The notes: a model not told the origin generated them from the sequence alone. Shown: positions 46,037-54,570, numbered from the stretch's first letter. The stretch: 64,000 nucleotides of DNA from Acidisoma sp. PAMC 29798 (GCF_030252425.1 NZ_CP126996.1:1-64000); one strand, 5' to 3'. Made by a program: numbers and translations.

Positions 46037-46648
46037 CTATAAGCGCGACCCGCTGGAGATTAAATCCATTAGCCTTGCTGACGAAGTCCAAAGCGCGGCA
46101 CGCCATCCTACTTCGAGGGCCGCGTCAACATTCGCGACTGAATCGTCTATCAGAAACATGTCCTCGGGAGTCAGTCCGACCCGTTTTTCCACTTTGTAGA
46201 AGAAGTCATGGGTCGGCTTTCTACACCCCATCGCGGCCGAGTAATGGCATCCGTCAACGTAGCTGGCGAGTTTCAGGTTTCTGATGAGATAGGCCATGCG
46301 CTCATGCTCTTGGTTTGTCGTCAGGTGGATCTCGATCCCCATCGCTCTGAGTTCGACCAACTCATGCAGCAAATTTGCACTCACCTGCGCGTCGTTCTCA
46401 AACCAGTAGTTTAGTAAACGGTCTATTGTCAGTGTGGGTGCGCACTCAGCCAGAATGGGCCTAAGTGTTTGGCGGAGTTCAGCCTGACCCGTCACGATTT
46501 TATCCCAATAAGGAATGAAGAATTTCTCGTGTAATAGGGAATATTCTATACCAAGGTCTTCATGGATCGAGCTTCCCCAATGCTCACCTGACAAAGATTT
46601 CCCGGTCACCAATACGCCGTCCACATCAAGCATAAGCGCTCTGATCAT
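46037..46648 (-). CDS. HAD-superfamily hydrolase
   Basis: 203 residues from ATG 46648 (MIRALMLDVDGVLVTGKSLS); the open frame starts earlier at 46801 but only this ATG is followed by the conserved core. Motif I is DVDGVL, motif II the Thr in IHLTTNQEHERMAYLI, motif III Lys in MGCRKPTHDFF, motif IV in DMFLIDDSVANVDAALEVGW. A small cytoplasmic phosphatase or dehalogenase-like enzyme; substrate not predictable. It is downstream of the TraA-side small genes on the same strand. Confidence 0.88.
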   Translation of the reverse strand: MIRALMLDVDGVLVTGKSLSGEHWGSSIHEDLGIEYSLLHEKFFIPYWDKIVTGQAELRQTLRPILAECAPTLTIDRLLNYWFENDAQVSANLLHELVELRAMGIEIHLTTNQEHERMAYLIRNLKLASYVDGCHYSAAMGCRKPTHDFFYKVEKRVGLTPEDMFLIDDSVANVDAALEVGWRAALWTSSARLMDLISSGSRL

Positions 46649-46691
46649 GAAAGTCCCTTTTGCGTCGGCTCGCGCTGCGGCTACGTCGTTT

Positions 46692-46970
46692 CTATCGCTC
46701 CCGCTCTGGGCGGCCGTCGCGGACGTGCCGAATGATCCGCGAGCTGTCTTTCTGCCGCTGCTCCTTCGCCAATTCGGCTTGTGCCAGCCGCTGCCGTTCA
46801 CGCTCGGCTTTGTCCTGATTCAGTTGGGCTTGGCCCGCCTCACGCTGCGTGACGATGGCCCCTTGAGCCTCTTTCGCAGAGAGGACAGACGTGATGCTCT
46901 CCTTGAAAGCTTGGCGCTCGCGCGCTTCCCGAACCTTGCGCCGCAGCGCGTCTTCCTGCTCCCAACTCAT
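46692..46970 (-). CDS. Small charged coiled-coil protein near TraA
   Basis: 92 residues from ATG 46970 (MSWEQEDALRRKVREARERQ), highly charged and rich in Ala, Glu, Gln, Arg (LNQDKAERERQRLAQAELAK), so a long helix or coiled coil is likely. The ATG overlaps the stop of a 29-residue membrane ORF (ATGA). Third in a row behind TraA on the same strand; could be an accessory transfer protein, but no family is recognised. Confidence 0.55.
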   Translation of the reverse strand: MSWEQEDALRRKVREARERQAFKESITSVLSAKEAQGAIVTQREAGQAQLNQDKAERERQRLAQAELAKEQRQKDSSRIIRHVRDGRPERER

Positions 46971-47056
46971 GGCCAAGGCTTCCTTCTTCGATTGCCCACC
47001 AGCCTGTCGAGACAGACGGCGGCAAGCAGCACCACCACGAAGGCGGCACCACTCAT
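46967..47056 (-). CDS. 29-residue membrane peptide
   Basis: ATG 47056 to TGA ending 46967: MSGAAFVVVLLAAVCLDRLV followed by a short basic tail. One hydrophobic helix. Its stop overlaps the start of the 92-residue charged ORF, and it lies 38 bases after the TraA stop in the same direction, which supports a real small gene in the tra operon. No homologue recalled. Confidence 0.4.
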   Translation of the reverse strand: MSGAAFVVVLLAAVCLDRLVGNRRRKPWP

Positions 47057-47094
47057 GGCCAAGCCATAAGGCTCTCCTCCACGTGTCCCATTTC

Positions 47095-50000
47095 CTAACG
47101 CTCCATACCCCGATCAAGATCCTTGCCGCGGCTGAGCGTCCGCCCGCGTGCCTGTTCCTGAGCCTTCTCGCGTTGCGCTTGCATTTTCTCCTGCTGCACC
47201 TCGCGCGCAAGGGCCGCGCGCTCCTGCAATTGCGCCAGCTTGGCTTCCGCCTGGGGTCGGACCGTCTCCAGCGCCTCGGCCTCCTCGCGTTCCGCAGCCG
47301 GCAGCGCCTTCACCCGCTCGTCTCGCTTCTGTTCCTCAAGGGCCAGGCGGTGCGCGGCGGATTGCTCGTCGCGCTCGTGTCGGCTCATCGCGTCATCAAC
47401 CCGCACCCCGGTCCGATGGCCGTATTGGGCCAAGGTCCCCATCGCCTTCCACCGCGCGTCCCCCTGGTCCGTGGCGTAATCCCGCTGCCTCCCATAAGTC
47501 TCGATTGCACTCTCGGAGTAGGCGATCCCCTTCCGTATCTCCTCGAGGCGATCGGCAGCGGCGGCATAGGCGGGCGACACCAGCCGTGCCGCGTCGGCGA
47601 CCGTCATGTCGCGGGGGGCGACCGCATCCCGGTCGCGCGTTCGATCTGCCTCCATGGCCCGGCTGAGGCTCAAACCGTCCAGCTTCCGCAGGTCGCGGCG
47701 TAGAGCCTCCCGACGCGCCTCTTCGGGCGTTTCCAGGGCAGCGGGTTGTGTTGGCGCGTGCGCGCTTTCTGCCGCCTCCTGTGCCCGCGCGCGGGCCAAC
47801 TCCACCTTCGCGCGCAGACTGTCCGCCGCACGGTCCGCGCGCATACCTGACGGGTCGGGTCCGCCTTCGGCAGCAGGATGATCCCGCTCCTCTGCCAGAC
47901 GCCCCTGTGCTGACTGATCCTGAGTTGGGTGCCCCTGAACCGGGCGTCCCTGAGCCGGGTGCCCCTCTCCCGCCCGCGCCGCCGTCGTGGATGCCGCATC
48001 AAGGTCGCGCGTATCGGCTGAGCGCCGCTCGGCCGGGTGTCCCTGAGCGAGACGCCCGTCAGTGGATCGCGTCTCTGCCGGACGCTCCTGCACGACCTCC
48101 GACACCACGATCTCGCTCCGCGGCACGAGACCCCGCCGCTCGGCGTAATCGAGCGTCGTCTCCTTGGCGTTGGACCGGCTCAGCCGCTCCGTGAGCGCTG
48201 CCAGGTCGCGGAACTCATCCCGCCCGGTATAGAGTGTGACCGCTGCCCGGTGCCGTGTCATGCCGACATAGGCAAGATGCCGGTCCATGCTCTCCGAGGC
48301 GAGAACGAAGGCCCGATCGACCGTCGCACCCTGCGACTTGTGGATGGTCGTGGCATAGCCGTGATCCACCGCGCGGTAGTGCTGCGCGTCGATCGTCACC
48401 ACCCTCCCCGGCAGCCGTCCCTCGGCATCCAAACGCACCCGCAGAGCGCCCTCCTCCGCGCGTTCGACCGTGCCGAGCATGCCGTTCTTCACGCCGAGGG
48501 TCCTGTCGTTCTCGAGGAACACCAACCGGTCGCCGGCGGCGAACCGCCGCTCTCCGTCCGTCGTCAAAAACGCGACCTCATCCGTCAACGCGGCCTCTGC
48601 CTGTCGGGCCTCTCGGATATCGTCGTTGAGCGCCCGCACATCGGTGCGGCGATGCGCCAGCACGATCCGGCTGCTGTCGGGGTGTGCCGCCCGGTCCGCC
48701 ATCACGTCGCGGACGATGGCAGCGCGCGCCTGGTCGCGATCCTCGGCGAAGCGCACCGCGCCATGGGCGTCATAAGCGGCCAGGCCCTCCGCCGTCCGGT
48801 TGCGACCAAAATCCACCGACGCTTGCCTCTGCCACGCCTCTCCCTGCCGGCGCACAGCCTCGAGCTCCGCAAAGCCGATGCGATCCGCGATCGCCCGGAA
48901 CGCGGCCCCCGCATTGATCGGCTGCAACTGCTCGGGATCGCCCACCAGCACCAGCTTGGCACCGGCTTGATCGACCGCCGCCACGAAGCGCGCGAGCTGC
49001 GCCGAGGACACCATGCCGGCCTCGTCGATGACGAAGACATCACCCCTCTGGAGCACGTCATGGCCACGCTTCCAGCTCAACTCCCAGGAGGCCAGAGTGC
49101 GCGAGGGAATGCCGGAGGACTGCTCCAGGCCCTCGGCCGCCTTCCCCGCCAGGGCGGCGCCCTTGACGCGGCGCATGGTGCCATCGCCGTTCCATGCCTT
49201 TTGTGCCGCCGCCAGCATCGTGCTCTTGCCGGCGCCGGCCAGGCCGACGACGGCGGCGATGCGCTCGGGCCCCGTGACATGTCGCACGGCCTCCCGCTGT
49301 TCGTCAGAGAGGGTTCTGTGTGTCGCGAGGCTCGCCTCCGTCAGCGCGCGTTGCGCACCACGTCCAAGCATCCCGGCTTGCGGCGCCGCCATCCGGTCAG
49401 CCCTCTCGGCCATGTCGCGCTCGATCTGGAATTGCGCCTGGGTGGTGTAGCGCGCCAGCTGCACGACACGGCCTTTGGCGCCCCCCGCGTCTCGCTGCTC
49501 GGGTTGCAGCTCCAGCAGGGCCGGGCTCGCCATCACCCGCGCGAAGGCCATCTGGAATCGGTCAGGCTGATCGATATAGCGATGCAGCGCCCGCGCCACA
49601 TCGTGCCGGTCGAAGACGCTCTTCTCATCCGTCAGGATCGACAAGACCTCCTCCGGCCGCTCCCGGATCCGGGCGGCGTTCCGTCGCGCGGCCTCGGCAT
49701 CGATCCGCTTGCGTTCGACCGCCCCGCCGCGTCGGGTCACCCCCGTCGCATGCACACCGACATGCTGCGTCGGCTCGATCTCCAGGCCACGCTCCAAATG
49801 GCTGCGGTGATCGACCCGCACATCGAGGTTCGCTCGTGCCAGAGCGTGATTGACCTGCTCCTCCCAGTCTTGGCGGATCGCGCGGAGCTGCATCTGCGAT
49901 GTCGGCCGGTCCTCCGACAGCAATCGCTTATTGTCCCATTCGAGCTGCGTCTTCTCGCCCAAGCCCCCAGGCGTCACCTGGCGCGTCGTCATCAGCAGAT

Positions 50001-50481
50001 GCGCATGCCGGTTGCGCAGATCCTTGCCCTCATGCGGCTGATGGATCGCGACATCGACTGCGGCCCCGTAGCGGTCGGCCAGGCCCTGCGCGAACCCGCG
50101 CGTCAGGTCCAGACGCTGCGCATCGTCCAGCTCATGCGGCAGGGCCAGCACGAACTCACGCGCCGTGCGTGCATCGGACCGCTTCTCGGCGAACTCCGCA
50201 GCGTTCCACAGCGCGGCACGGTCCCGCACCCATTCCGGTAATGGCGACGGCAAGACCGATCCCATCGGTACCGATCCCGTCGGCGCTGATGCAGATTCCC
50301 CCGCCATTCCGCGCGGCAGTACGATCTCCGTATGATCGATGCCGCGCCGGCCGGTATAGGCATGCGTCACACCGTCGCGCTCGTTGGTGAGAGCCTCGCC
50401 GGCGCGATAAGCCGCTGCGGCGACAGCGCTGCGGCCCTGGGTGCGGCAGACCGGCTTCATGCTCAGGTGGTAGATCGCCAT
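47095..50481 (-). CDS. traA: Conjugative relaxase/helicase TraA (Ti/MOBQ type)
   Basis: 1128 residues from ATG 50481 (MAIYHLSMKPVCRTQGRSAV); an ATG three codons upstream is possible. N-terminal MobA/MobL relaxase (AAAAYRAGEALTNERDG with the Tyr; HUH metal motif in DLRNRHAHLLMTTRQV near residue 157), then a TraA/RecD-like helicase: Walker A VGLAGAGKSTMLAAAQ near 418, Walker B VFVIDEAGMVSSAQLARF near 487, C-terminal UvrD-like motif ATTIHKSQGATVDRAFVLAS and YVGMTRHRA. Residues about 807-867 contain repeated AQGHP/VQGHP-type pentapeptides. Nicks at the oriT (50506-50540) just upstream of its start and unwinds DNA for transfer. Ends with long charged helices. Confidence 0.95.
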   Translation of the reverse strand: MAIYHLSMKPVCRTQGRSAVAAAAYRAGEALTNERDGVTHAYTGRRGIDHTEIVLPRGMAGESASAPTGSVPMGSVLPSPLPEWVRDRAALWNAAEFAEKRSDARTAREFVLALPHELDDAQRLDLTRGFAQGLADRYGAAVDVAIHQPHEGKDLRNRHAHLLMTTRQVTPGGLGEKTQLEWDNKRLLSEDRPTSQMQLRAIRQDWEEQVNHALARANLDVRVDHRSHLERGLEIEPTQHVGVHATGVTRRGGAVERKRIDAEAARRNAARIRERPEEVLSILTDEKSVFDRHDVARALHRYIDQPDRFQMAFARVMASPALLELQPEQRDAGGAKGRVVQLARYTTQAQFQIERDMAERADRMAAPQAGMLGRGAQRALTEASLATHRTLSDEQREAVRHVTGPERIAAVVGLAGAGKSTMLAAAQKAWNGDGTMRRVKGAALAGKAAEGLEQSSGIPSRTLASWELSWKRGHDVLQRGDVFVIDEAGMVSSAQLARFVAAVDQAGAKLVLVGDPEQLQPINAGAAFRAIADRIGFAELEAVRRQGEAWQRQASVDFGRNRTAEGLAAYDAHGAVRFAEDRDQARAAIVRDVMADRAAHPDSSRIVLAHRRTDVRALNDDIREARQAEAALTDEVAFLTTDGERRFAAGDRLVFLENDRTLGVKNGMLGTVERAEEGALRVRLDAEGRLPGRVVTIDAQHYRAVDHGYATTIHKSQGATVDRAFVLASESMDRHLAYVGMTRHRAAVTLYTGRDEFRDLAALTERLSRSNAKETTLDYAERRGLVPRSEIVVSEVVQERPAETRSTDGRLAQGHPAERRSADTRDLDAASTTAARAGEGHPAQGRPVQGHPTQDQSAQGRLAEERDHPAAEGGPDPSGMRADRAADSLRAKVELARARAQEAAESAHAPTQPAALETPEEARREALRRDLRKLDGLSLSRAMEADRTRDRDAVAPRDMTVADAARLVSPAYAAAADRLEEIRKGIAYSESAIETYGRQRDYATDQGDARWKAMGTLAQYGHRTGVRVDDAMSRHERDEQSAAHRLALEEQKRDERVKALPAAEREEAEALETVRPQAEAKLAQLQERAALAREVQQEKMQAQREKAQEQARGRTLSRGKDLDRGMER

Positions 50482-50505
50482 GCCGCACAACCATTACCAA
50501 GCACT

Positions 50506-50540
50506 GAGTTGCGACAGCAACTCGTAAGTGCGCCCTTAGC
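50506..50540. other. Origin of transfer (oriT), MOBQ type
   Basis: Inverted repeat gagttgc (50506-50512) - gaca - gcaactc (50517-50523), followed at once by gtaagtgcgccctta. This hairpin-plus-TAAGTGCG/CCCT layout is that of IncQ plasmids (R1162/RSF1010: hairpin then TAA-TGCG/CCCT) and is close to Ti oriT. By analogy the nick would fall between 50532 and 50533. It lies in the 176-base gap between divergent traA and traD, the usual oriT place in Ti-type systems. Confidence 0.8.
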
Positions 50541-50657
50541 TCATTGTATTCGCTCGGGTATGTTGTCCTGGTGCCTTCAAAAACCCGTGAGGTTGCGCAC
50601 GCAACGGTTGCAGATGATCGGGCGGCTGGCTTTGATCGGCTTACACGATCAAGGAGC

Positions 50658-51119
50658 ATGCGTGTGGCTAAAATCACTGCCGACCAACTCGCCCGGCTGC
50701 AACAGAAGGCCGATCAGCATAACGCCAGGCTCCAAGCCGCCAAAGCCAGACTGCTCGAGACCGAACGTAAGCTCGACACCCGCCGCAAGATCATCGCCGG
50801 CGGTCTCCTCTTCGATGCGGCAGCCAAGGACAAGCAATGGGCAAAGCATCTGTCGGTGCTGCTCTCCCGCATCGATCGCCCCAATGACAAAGATCCCTTC
50901 GAGGGCTGGAGCATCGAGCAATACAAGGCCGAGGGTGGTAAGCTCGGTGCACGGAAGCAGGCAATGCTCGATGCCAATGGCGGCGATGAGGTGCGGCCTG
51001 CAGAGGTACCGCCTGCAGAGGCGCCGCCGGCTGAAGTGCAAGCGAGTGAGGTGCGAGCCGACGAGGAGGATGGTTTAACGCCAGAAGACGAAAGATCGAC
51101 CGCGAGCGCCGCTGAGTGA
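50658..51119 (+). CDS. traD: Conjugal transfer protein TraD-like (relaxosome accessory)
   Basis: 153 residues from ATG 50658, preceded by AAGGAG; the upstream extension of the frame to 50544 is not needed. The middle part (ARLLETERKLDTRRKIIAGG, LLFDAAAKDK) fits the TraD pattern of Ti-type systems (...R.KDTR.KI..GGL...A.). The N-terminus is coiled coil (DQLARLQQKADQHNARLQAA). The C-terminal 40 residues contain a proline/alanine repeat (RPAEVPPAEAPPAEVQ). Divergent from traA across the oriT and only seven bases before traG. Likely helps the relaxase at oriT. Confidence 0.75.
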   Translation: MRVAKITADQLARLQQKADQHNARLQAAKARLLETERKLDTRRKIIAGGLLFDAAAKDKQWAKHLSVLLSRIDRPNDKDPFEGWSIEQYKAEGGKLGARKQAMLDANGGDEVRPAEVPPAEAPPAEVQASEVRADEEDGLTPEDERSTASAAE

Positions 51120-51126
51120 GGGCCGG

Positions 51127-53793
51127 ATGATGCGCGCTTCACTTGTCCTCGCCGTCTTTTTCCTGACGGCCTTTTCCGTCGCGTTTGGAGCAGCCCGCGC
51201 CGATAGTGTCGCGGACCTCGCCCGCCCCTCCTCCACCATCCCCGGATGTGTCAACGACTGGAACCCGCTCGATCACGTCACCCAGACCTGTGAGGGCAAA
51301 GCCGAGGCGCAGATCTGGCAGGAACGCGCCACGGCCATCAATACGGCGCGCGACGTCATCACCGACGCCTCGCGCGATCCCGATCATGCTGACCAGGCCG
51401 CCGTCCTCAATGCGCTGAGCACTCTGGCATCCGCTGCCGATGCCATCGCCGCCACCTATCATCCAAGTCCACGCGATCCGGATCCGTTTGCGGCGACGCT
51501 GGCCTGGATGCGTTTGCGGTTCCAAGCTTTCCAGTTGCCGATCCCGGCCAGCCTGGGCGACGGTTTCCGGGAGTTCTTCGGCATCCTCAAAAACCCGGCC
51601 CTTCTGCGCGTCGAGCGCAATACCGCCTACGACCGATCCGCCATTCTCGCCGGGGCCCTCAGCGAGGCGGTGACCGACAGTATCGACCAAATCGTGCAGG
51701 CGACCGACGCCGCCGTCCTGGCCGCCCATCAAGCGGCGGTCGTCGCCGCCCGTTCAGCAGAAGATGGCCACTACAATGCCGCGGCAGCCGGCTCTGCCAT
51801 CCGGGCGGCGGCAGGGGTCGATCATGCCGCCCTGGCGGAGGGACAGATCCAGATCCTGGACGAGGTGCTCGCCCAGCATCCGGCGGAATCCGGTTACGCC
51901 GCCCGCACCGGCCGCAAGCTCGCCGCCATCCCCAAAGGGCTGCTCGGCCTGGTCGGTCTTTGCGTCTTCCTGGTGGTGATCAGCTTCAAGCAGCGCATGA
52001 TTCGCTTTGGCCTGCGCAGCGCCGTAGAGGGCTCGCTGCTCTTCATGGCTGCCGCCATTGTCAGCTGGCTGCCCGTGGTCCTTCTCTTCGCGATCGGCGT
52101 CTTGCCCGGCGGCATTGTCCCGGGCCTGCTCTGGCTCGCCCTCTTCGGGGTGCTCTTCACCGGCGGCGCCCGTCTTCTGCCCGCACGTCTGCGCAGCGGA
52201 TGGTTCTCCTTTCTCGGCCTCTTCGGCGGTGGCGATAGATCTGCCGGAAGCACCCATGGCACCGCCCGCTTCGGCGAAGCCCAGGACGCCATCGCGGCCG
52301 GGCATCTCGCCCCCGCCGCCCCTGCCGATGCTTTCGTTCTCGGCTGGCTGCGCGGGACGGGGCACCTTCCGGACGGACGATTCCGCCAGGGCGGTCACAT
52401 CCTCACCTGCGCGCCGACCGGCGCCGGCAAGGGCATCGGCGCGGTCATGCCCAATCTGCTCGATTATCCCGGTTCCGCCTTCGTGCTCGACCTCAAGGGC
52501 GAGACCTATGCCGTCACCGCCCGCGCCCGCCGCGAGGCGGGGCAGGACGTCTTTCTGATCGATCCCTTCGGCATCACCGGGGCGCCACGGCACGCCATGA
52601 ACTGGCTGGATGCGCTCGATCCGGAGGACCCCGATGTCGTGGCCCTCGCCGGGTCGCTCGCGGAGATGCTGGTGGTCTCCTCCGGCAGCGAGCACGACCC
52701 CCATTGGAACGACACCGCGCGCGAGCTGCTGCGTGGTCTGTTGATCTATATCGCGGGCCTTCCACCCGAGCGCCGCTCCATGAGCACGCTGCGCGAGATC
52801 GTCACTGCCGCCGAGGATGATTGGGCGGAGATTCTCGCCGATATGCTCGCCGACCCGGCGCGCGGTCAGCGCATCGTCGCGCGTGCCGCCACGGCCCATC
52901 TCAACCGCCCGGAGAAGGAACGTGGCTCTGTCCTCTCCACCCTCGTGCGCCACACCGCCTGGCTCGATGATCCCCGCCTGGCCGCCGCGTTCAATCGGAG
53001 CGATTTTGATCTCCGCGATCTCAAGCGCCGGCGGATGACGGTCTATCTGGCCGTGCCCCCCAACCGCCTCCGCGCCTGTCTCGGTTTTGTCCGCGGCTTC
53101 ATCGGTCTCGCCCTCGACGCGATGACCGCTGTGCCGGGGCACTCCACCCAGGAGCAGCCGCGTCAGGGGCACCCGGCTCAGGGGCGCCCTTCAGAAGGAC
53201 GCCCTGCAGAGGGACAGGTGGCACAAGGCAATCCGACTCAGAGCCACCTCGCACAAGGGACCCCATCTCATAACCAGCCGATGATGCGCGTGGCCTTCTT
53301 CCTCGACGAGTTCGGCCAGCTCGGGCGCATGGACAGTCTCGCCGATAACATCACTCTGCTCCGCGGCTACGGCGCCCAGTTCTGGCTCTTCGTGCAGGAC
53401 CTCTCCCAGCTCAAGGCCGTCTATCCCCGCTGGCAGAGCTTCCTCGCCAATACCACCCAGCAATATTTTGGCACGGCGGATTACGACACCGCCCGCTACA
53501 TCAGCGACGCCCTCGGCCAGTTCACCATCCGCTACCGGACCACCAGCCAGTCCTCCCAGACCGGCTTCAGCACCCGGCCCGGCGGCGGTTCGGCGGGGTC
53601 GGGCGAGCACCTCCAGGGGCGGTCGCTGCTGACGCCGGACGAGGTCATGCGTCTCGGACCCACCCGGCCGATCGTCATGATCTCCGGCGAGGCGCCCCAC
53701 CTCCTCGACCGCATCGACTACCGCACCGACGCCCCCTATGCCGGCCGCTTCGATCCCAACCCCATGCACCAAGCCCAAGAAGCCGCTCAATGA
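51127..53793 (+). CDS. traG: Type IV coupling protein TraG/VirD4-like with exported N-terminal domain
   Basis: 888 residues. Unusual N-terminus: a signal-like sequence (MMRASLVLAVFFLTAFSVAF) then about 240 mostly hydrophilic residues with Cys (PGCVNDWNPLDHVTQTCEGK) before the first membrane helices at about 270-350. Cytoplasmic ATPase: Walker A CAPTGAGKGIGAVMPNLLDY near residue 428, LDLKGETYAV, Walker B VAFFLDEFGQLGRMDSLADN near 721, and QFWLFVQDLSQLKAVYP. Residues ~672-716 carry an inserted pentapeptide repeat (QGHPAQGRPSEGRPAEGQ) just ahead of Walker B. It links the relaxosome to a secretion channel that is not encoded here. Confidence 0.92.
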   Translation: MMRASLVLAVFFLTAFSVAFGAARADSVADLARPSSTIPGCVNDWNPLDHVTQTCEGKAEAQIWQERATAINTARDVITDASRDPDHADQAAVLNALSTLASAADAIAATYHPSPRDPDPFAATLAWMRLRFQAFQLPIPASLGDGFREFFGILKNPALLRVERNTAYDRSAILAGALSEAVTDSIDQIVQATDAAVLAAHQAAVVAARSAEDGHYNAAAAGSAIRAAAGVDHAALAEGQIQILDEVLAQHPAESGYAARTGRKLAAIPKGLLGLVGLCVFLVVISFKQRMIRFGLRSAVEGSLLFMAAAIVSWLPVVLLFAIGVLPGGIVPGLLWLALFGVLFTGGARLLPARLRSGWFSFLGLFGGGDRSAGSTHGTARFGEAQDAIAAGHLAPAAPADAFVLGWLRGTGHLPDGRFRQGGHILTCAPTGAGKGIGAVMPNLLDYPGSAFVLDLKGETYAVTARARREAGQDVFLIDPFGITGAPRHAMNWLDALDPEDPDVVALAGSLAEMLVVSSGSEHDPHWNDTARELLRGLLIYIAGLPPERRSMSTLREIVTAAEDDWAEILADMLADPARGQRIVARAATAHLNRPEKERGSVLSTLVRHTAWLDDPRLAAAFNRSDFDLRDLKRRRMTVYLAVPPNRLRACLGFVRGFIGLALDAMTAVPGHSTQEQPRQGHPAQGRPSEGRPAEGQVAQGNPTQSHLAQGTPSHNQPMMRVAFFLDEFGQLGRMDSLADNITLLRGYGAQFWLFVQDLSQLKAVYPRWQSFLANTTQQYFGTADYDTARYISDALGQFTIRYRTTSQSSQTGFSTRPGGGSAGSGEHLQGRSLLTPDEVMRLGPTRPIVMISGEAPHLLDRIDYRTDAPYAGRFDPNPMHQAQEAAQ

Positions 53794-53993
53794 GGGTCTA
53801 CCTCGTCGCCCCCGTGCCTTTGGGCGCCTTGCTCGTCGGCTGGGCCATTGGATGGAGCCTTGGCCTCCTCATCCTCCTGGCCGCTGCCCTCTCTCTCGGC
53901 TTTGGGACCGCCTTCTGGTGGTGTTGGGACGCCTGGCAGGATCACCGCCGCCAGCGGGCGTTGATGGCCCCGTTGCGTGCTCATCATCGCTAA
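53790..53993 (+). CDS. Small two-helix membrane protein after traG
   Basis: 67 residues; the ATG overlaps the traG stop by four bases. One long or two short hydrophobic helices (VPLGALLVGWAIGWSLGLLI, LLAAALSLGFGTAFWWCW), then a basic tail (WQDHRRQRALMAPLRAHHR). Probably an accessory membrane protein of the transfer operon; no family recognised. No gene in the following 125 bases. Confidence 0.6.
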   Translation: MRVYLVAPVPLGALLVGWAIGWSLGLLILLAAALSLGFGTAFWWCWDAWQDHRRQRALMAPLRAHHR

Positions 53994-54120
53994 CGGTCAT
54001 TCAGACGAGAACAGGTACGAGGATAGAGTGGATCGTGATCCAACGAACGCGGAGCGCAATTCAACGGGTATGTCGCTTTTGCTATTTGGCCCGCCGGGCG
54101 ATCTCGTGTCAGATGTCTAG

Positions 54121-54570
54121 ATGTCTCAGATCCTCCAGCAATATGCGGCGCTGCCCGTCACAGGACGTGAAGGACGCTTCCAGGTCCTTTTGATCACCTC
54201 GCGCAGCACCGGTCGATGGATCATCCCCAAAGGTCATCCTGAAAAGAAGATGACGCCCTCATCGGTCGCGGCACTTGAGGCTTTGGAGGAAGCGGGCGTG
54301 TCCGGCACGATCGAAGACGTGCCCCTCGGACGTTATCAATCGACCAAGCGCCTGCCGTCAGGGCAGGTGGTACCATGTGACGTCACAGTGTTCCGCTTGG
54401 ATGTTTCCCAGCATCATGCTTCTTGGAAGGAGGACACTGAGCGTAAGAGGCTCTGGGTGCCTCTCACCCAAGCAACGCGGTTCGTCGATGATGGAGGTCT
54501 CGGGGATTTCCTCGAAGAGCTGAGCGTGTTGGCGTCGACCCAACACGCGCTCATGGTGCAATCATCTTAA
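54121..54570 (+). CDS. NUDIX hydrolase
   Basis: 149 residues. The Nudix region reads WIIPKGHPEKKMTPSSVAAL, then EALEEAGVSG, so the G..E..EE.G spacing is present but the usual Arg of REUxEE is Leu here. The end WVPLTQATRFVDDGGLGDFL is normal for this subgroup (diadenosine or diphosphoinositol polyphosphate-type phosphohydrolases). It hydrolyses nucleoside-diphosphate-linked substrates, probably in a housekeeping or stress role. No operon partner; the next gene (MucR) is 214 bases on. Confidence 0.85.
   Translation: MSQILQQYAALPVTGREGRFQVLLITSRSTGRWIIPKGHPEKKMTPSSVAALEALEEAGVSGTIEDVPLGRYQSTKRLPSGQVVPCDVTVFRLDVSQHHASWKEDTERKRLWVPLTQATRFVDDGGLGDFLEELSVLASTQHALMVQSS

Noticed and set aside
48037-50241. 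734-residue plus-strand ORF opposite traA
   Set aside because: It lies wholly antisense to the well-supported TraA coding frame, has Arg/His/Leu-rich composition typical of high-GC shadow frames, and shows no domain.
51754-53172. 472-residue minus-strand ORF opposite traG
   Set aside because: Antisense shadow of the TraG ATPase in high-GC DNA; composition of Gly/Glu/Asp/Arg with no recognisable motif.
47095-53993. A complete self-transmissible conjugation system
   Set aside because: Only relaxase, TraD-like, coupling protein and oriT are present; no VirB/Trb channel genes occur in the window, so I call it mobilisable, with the channel unknown.
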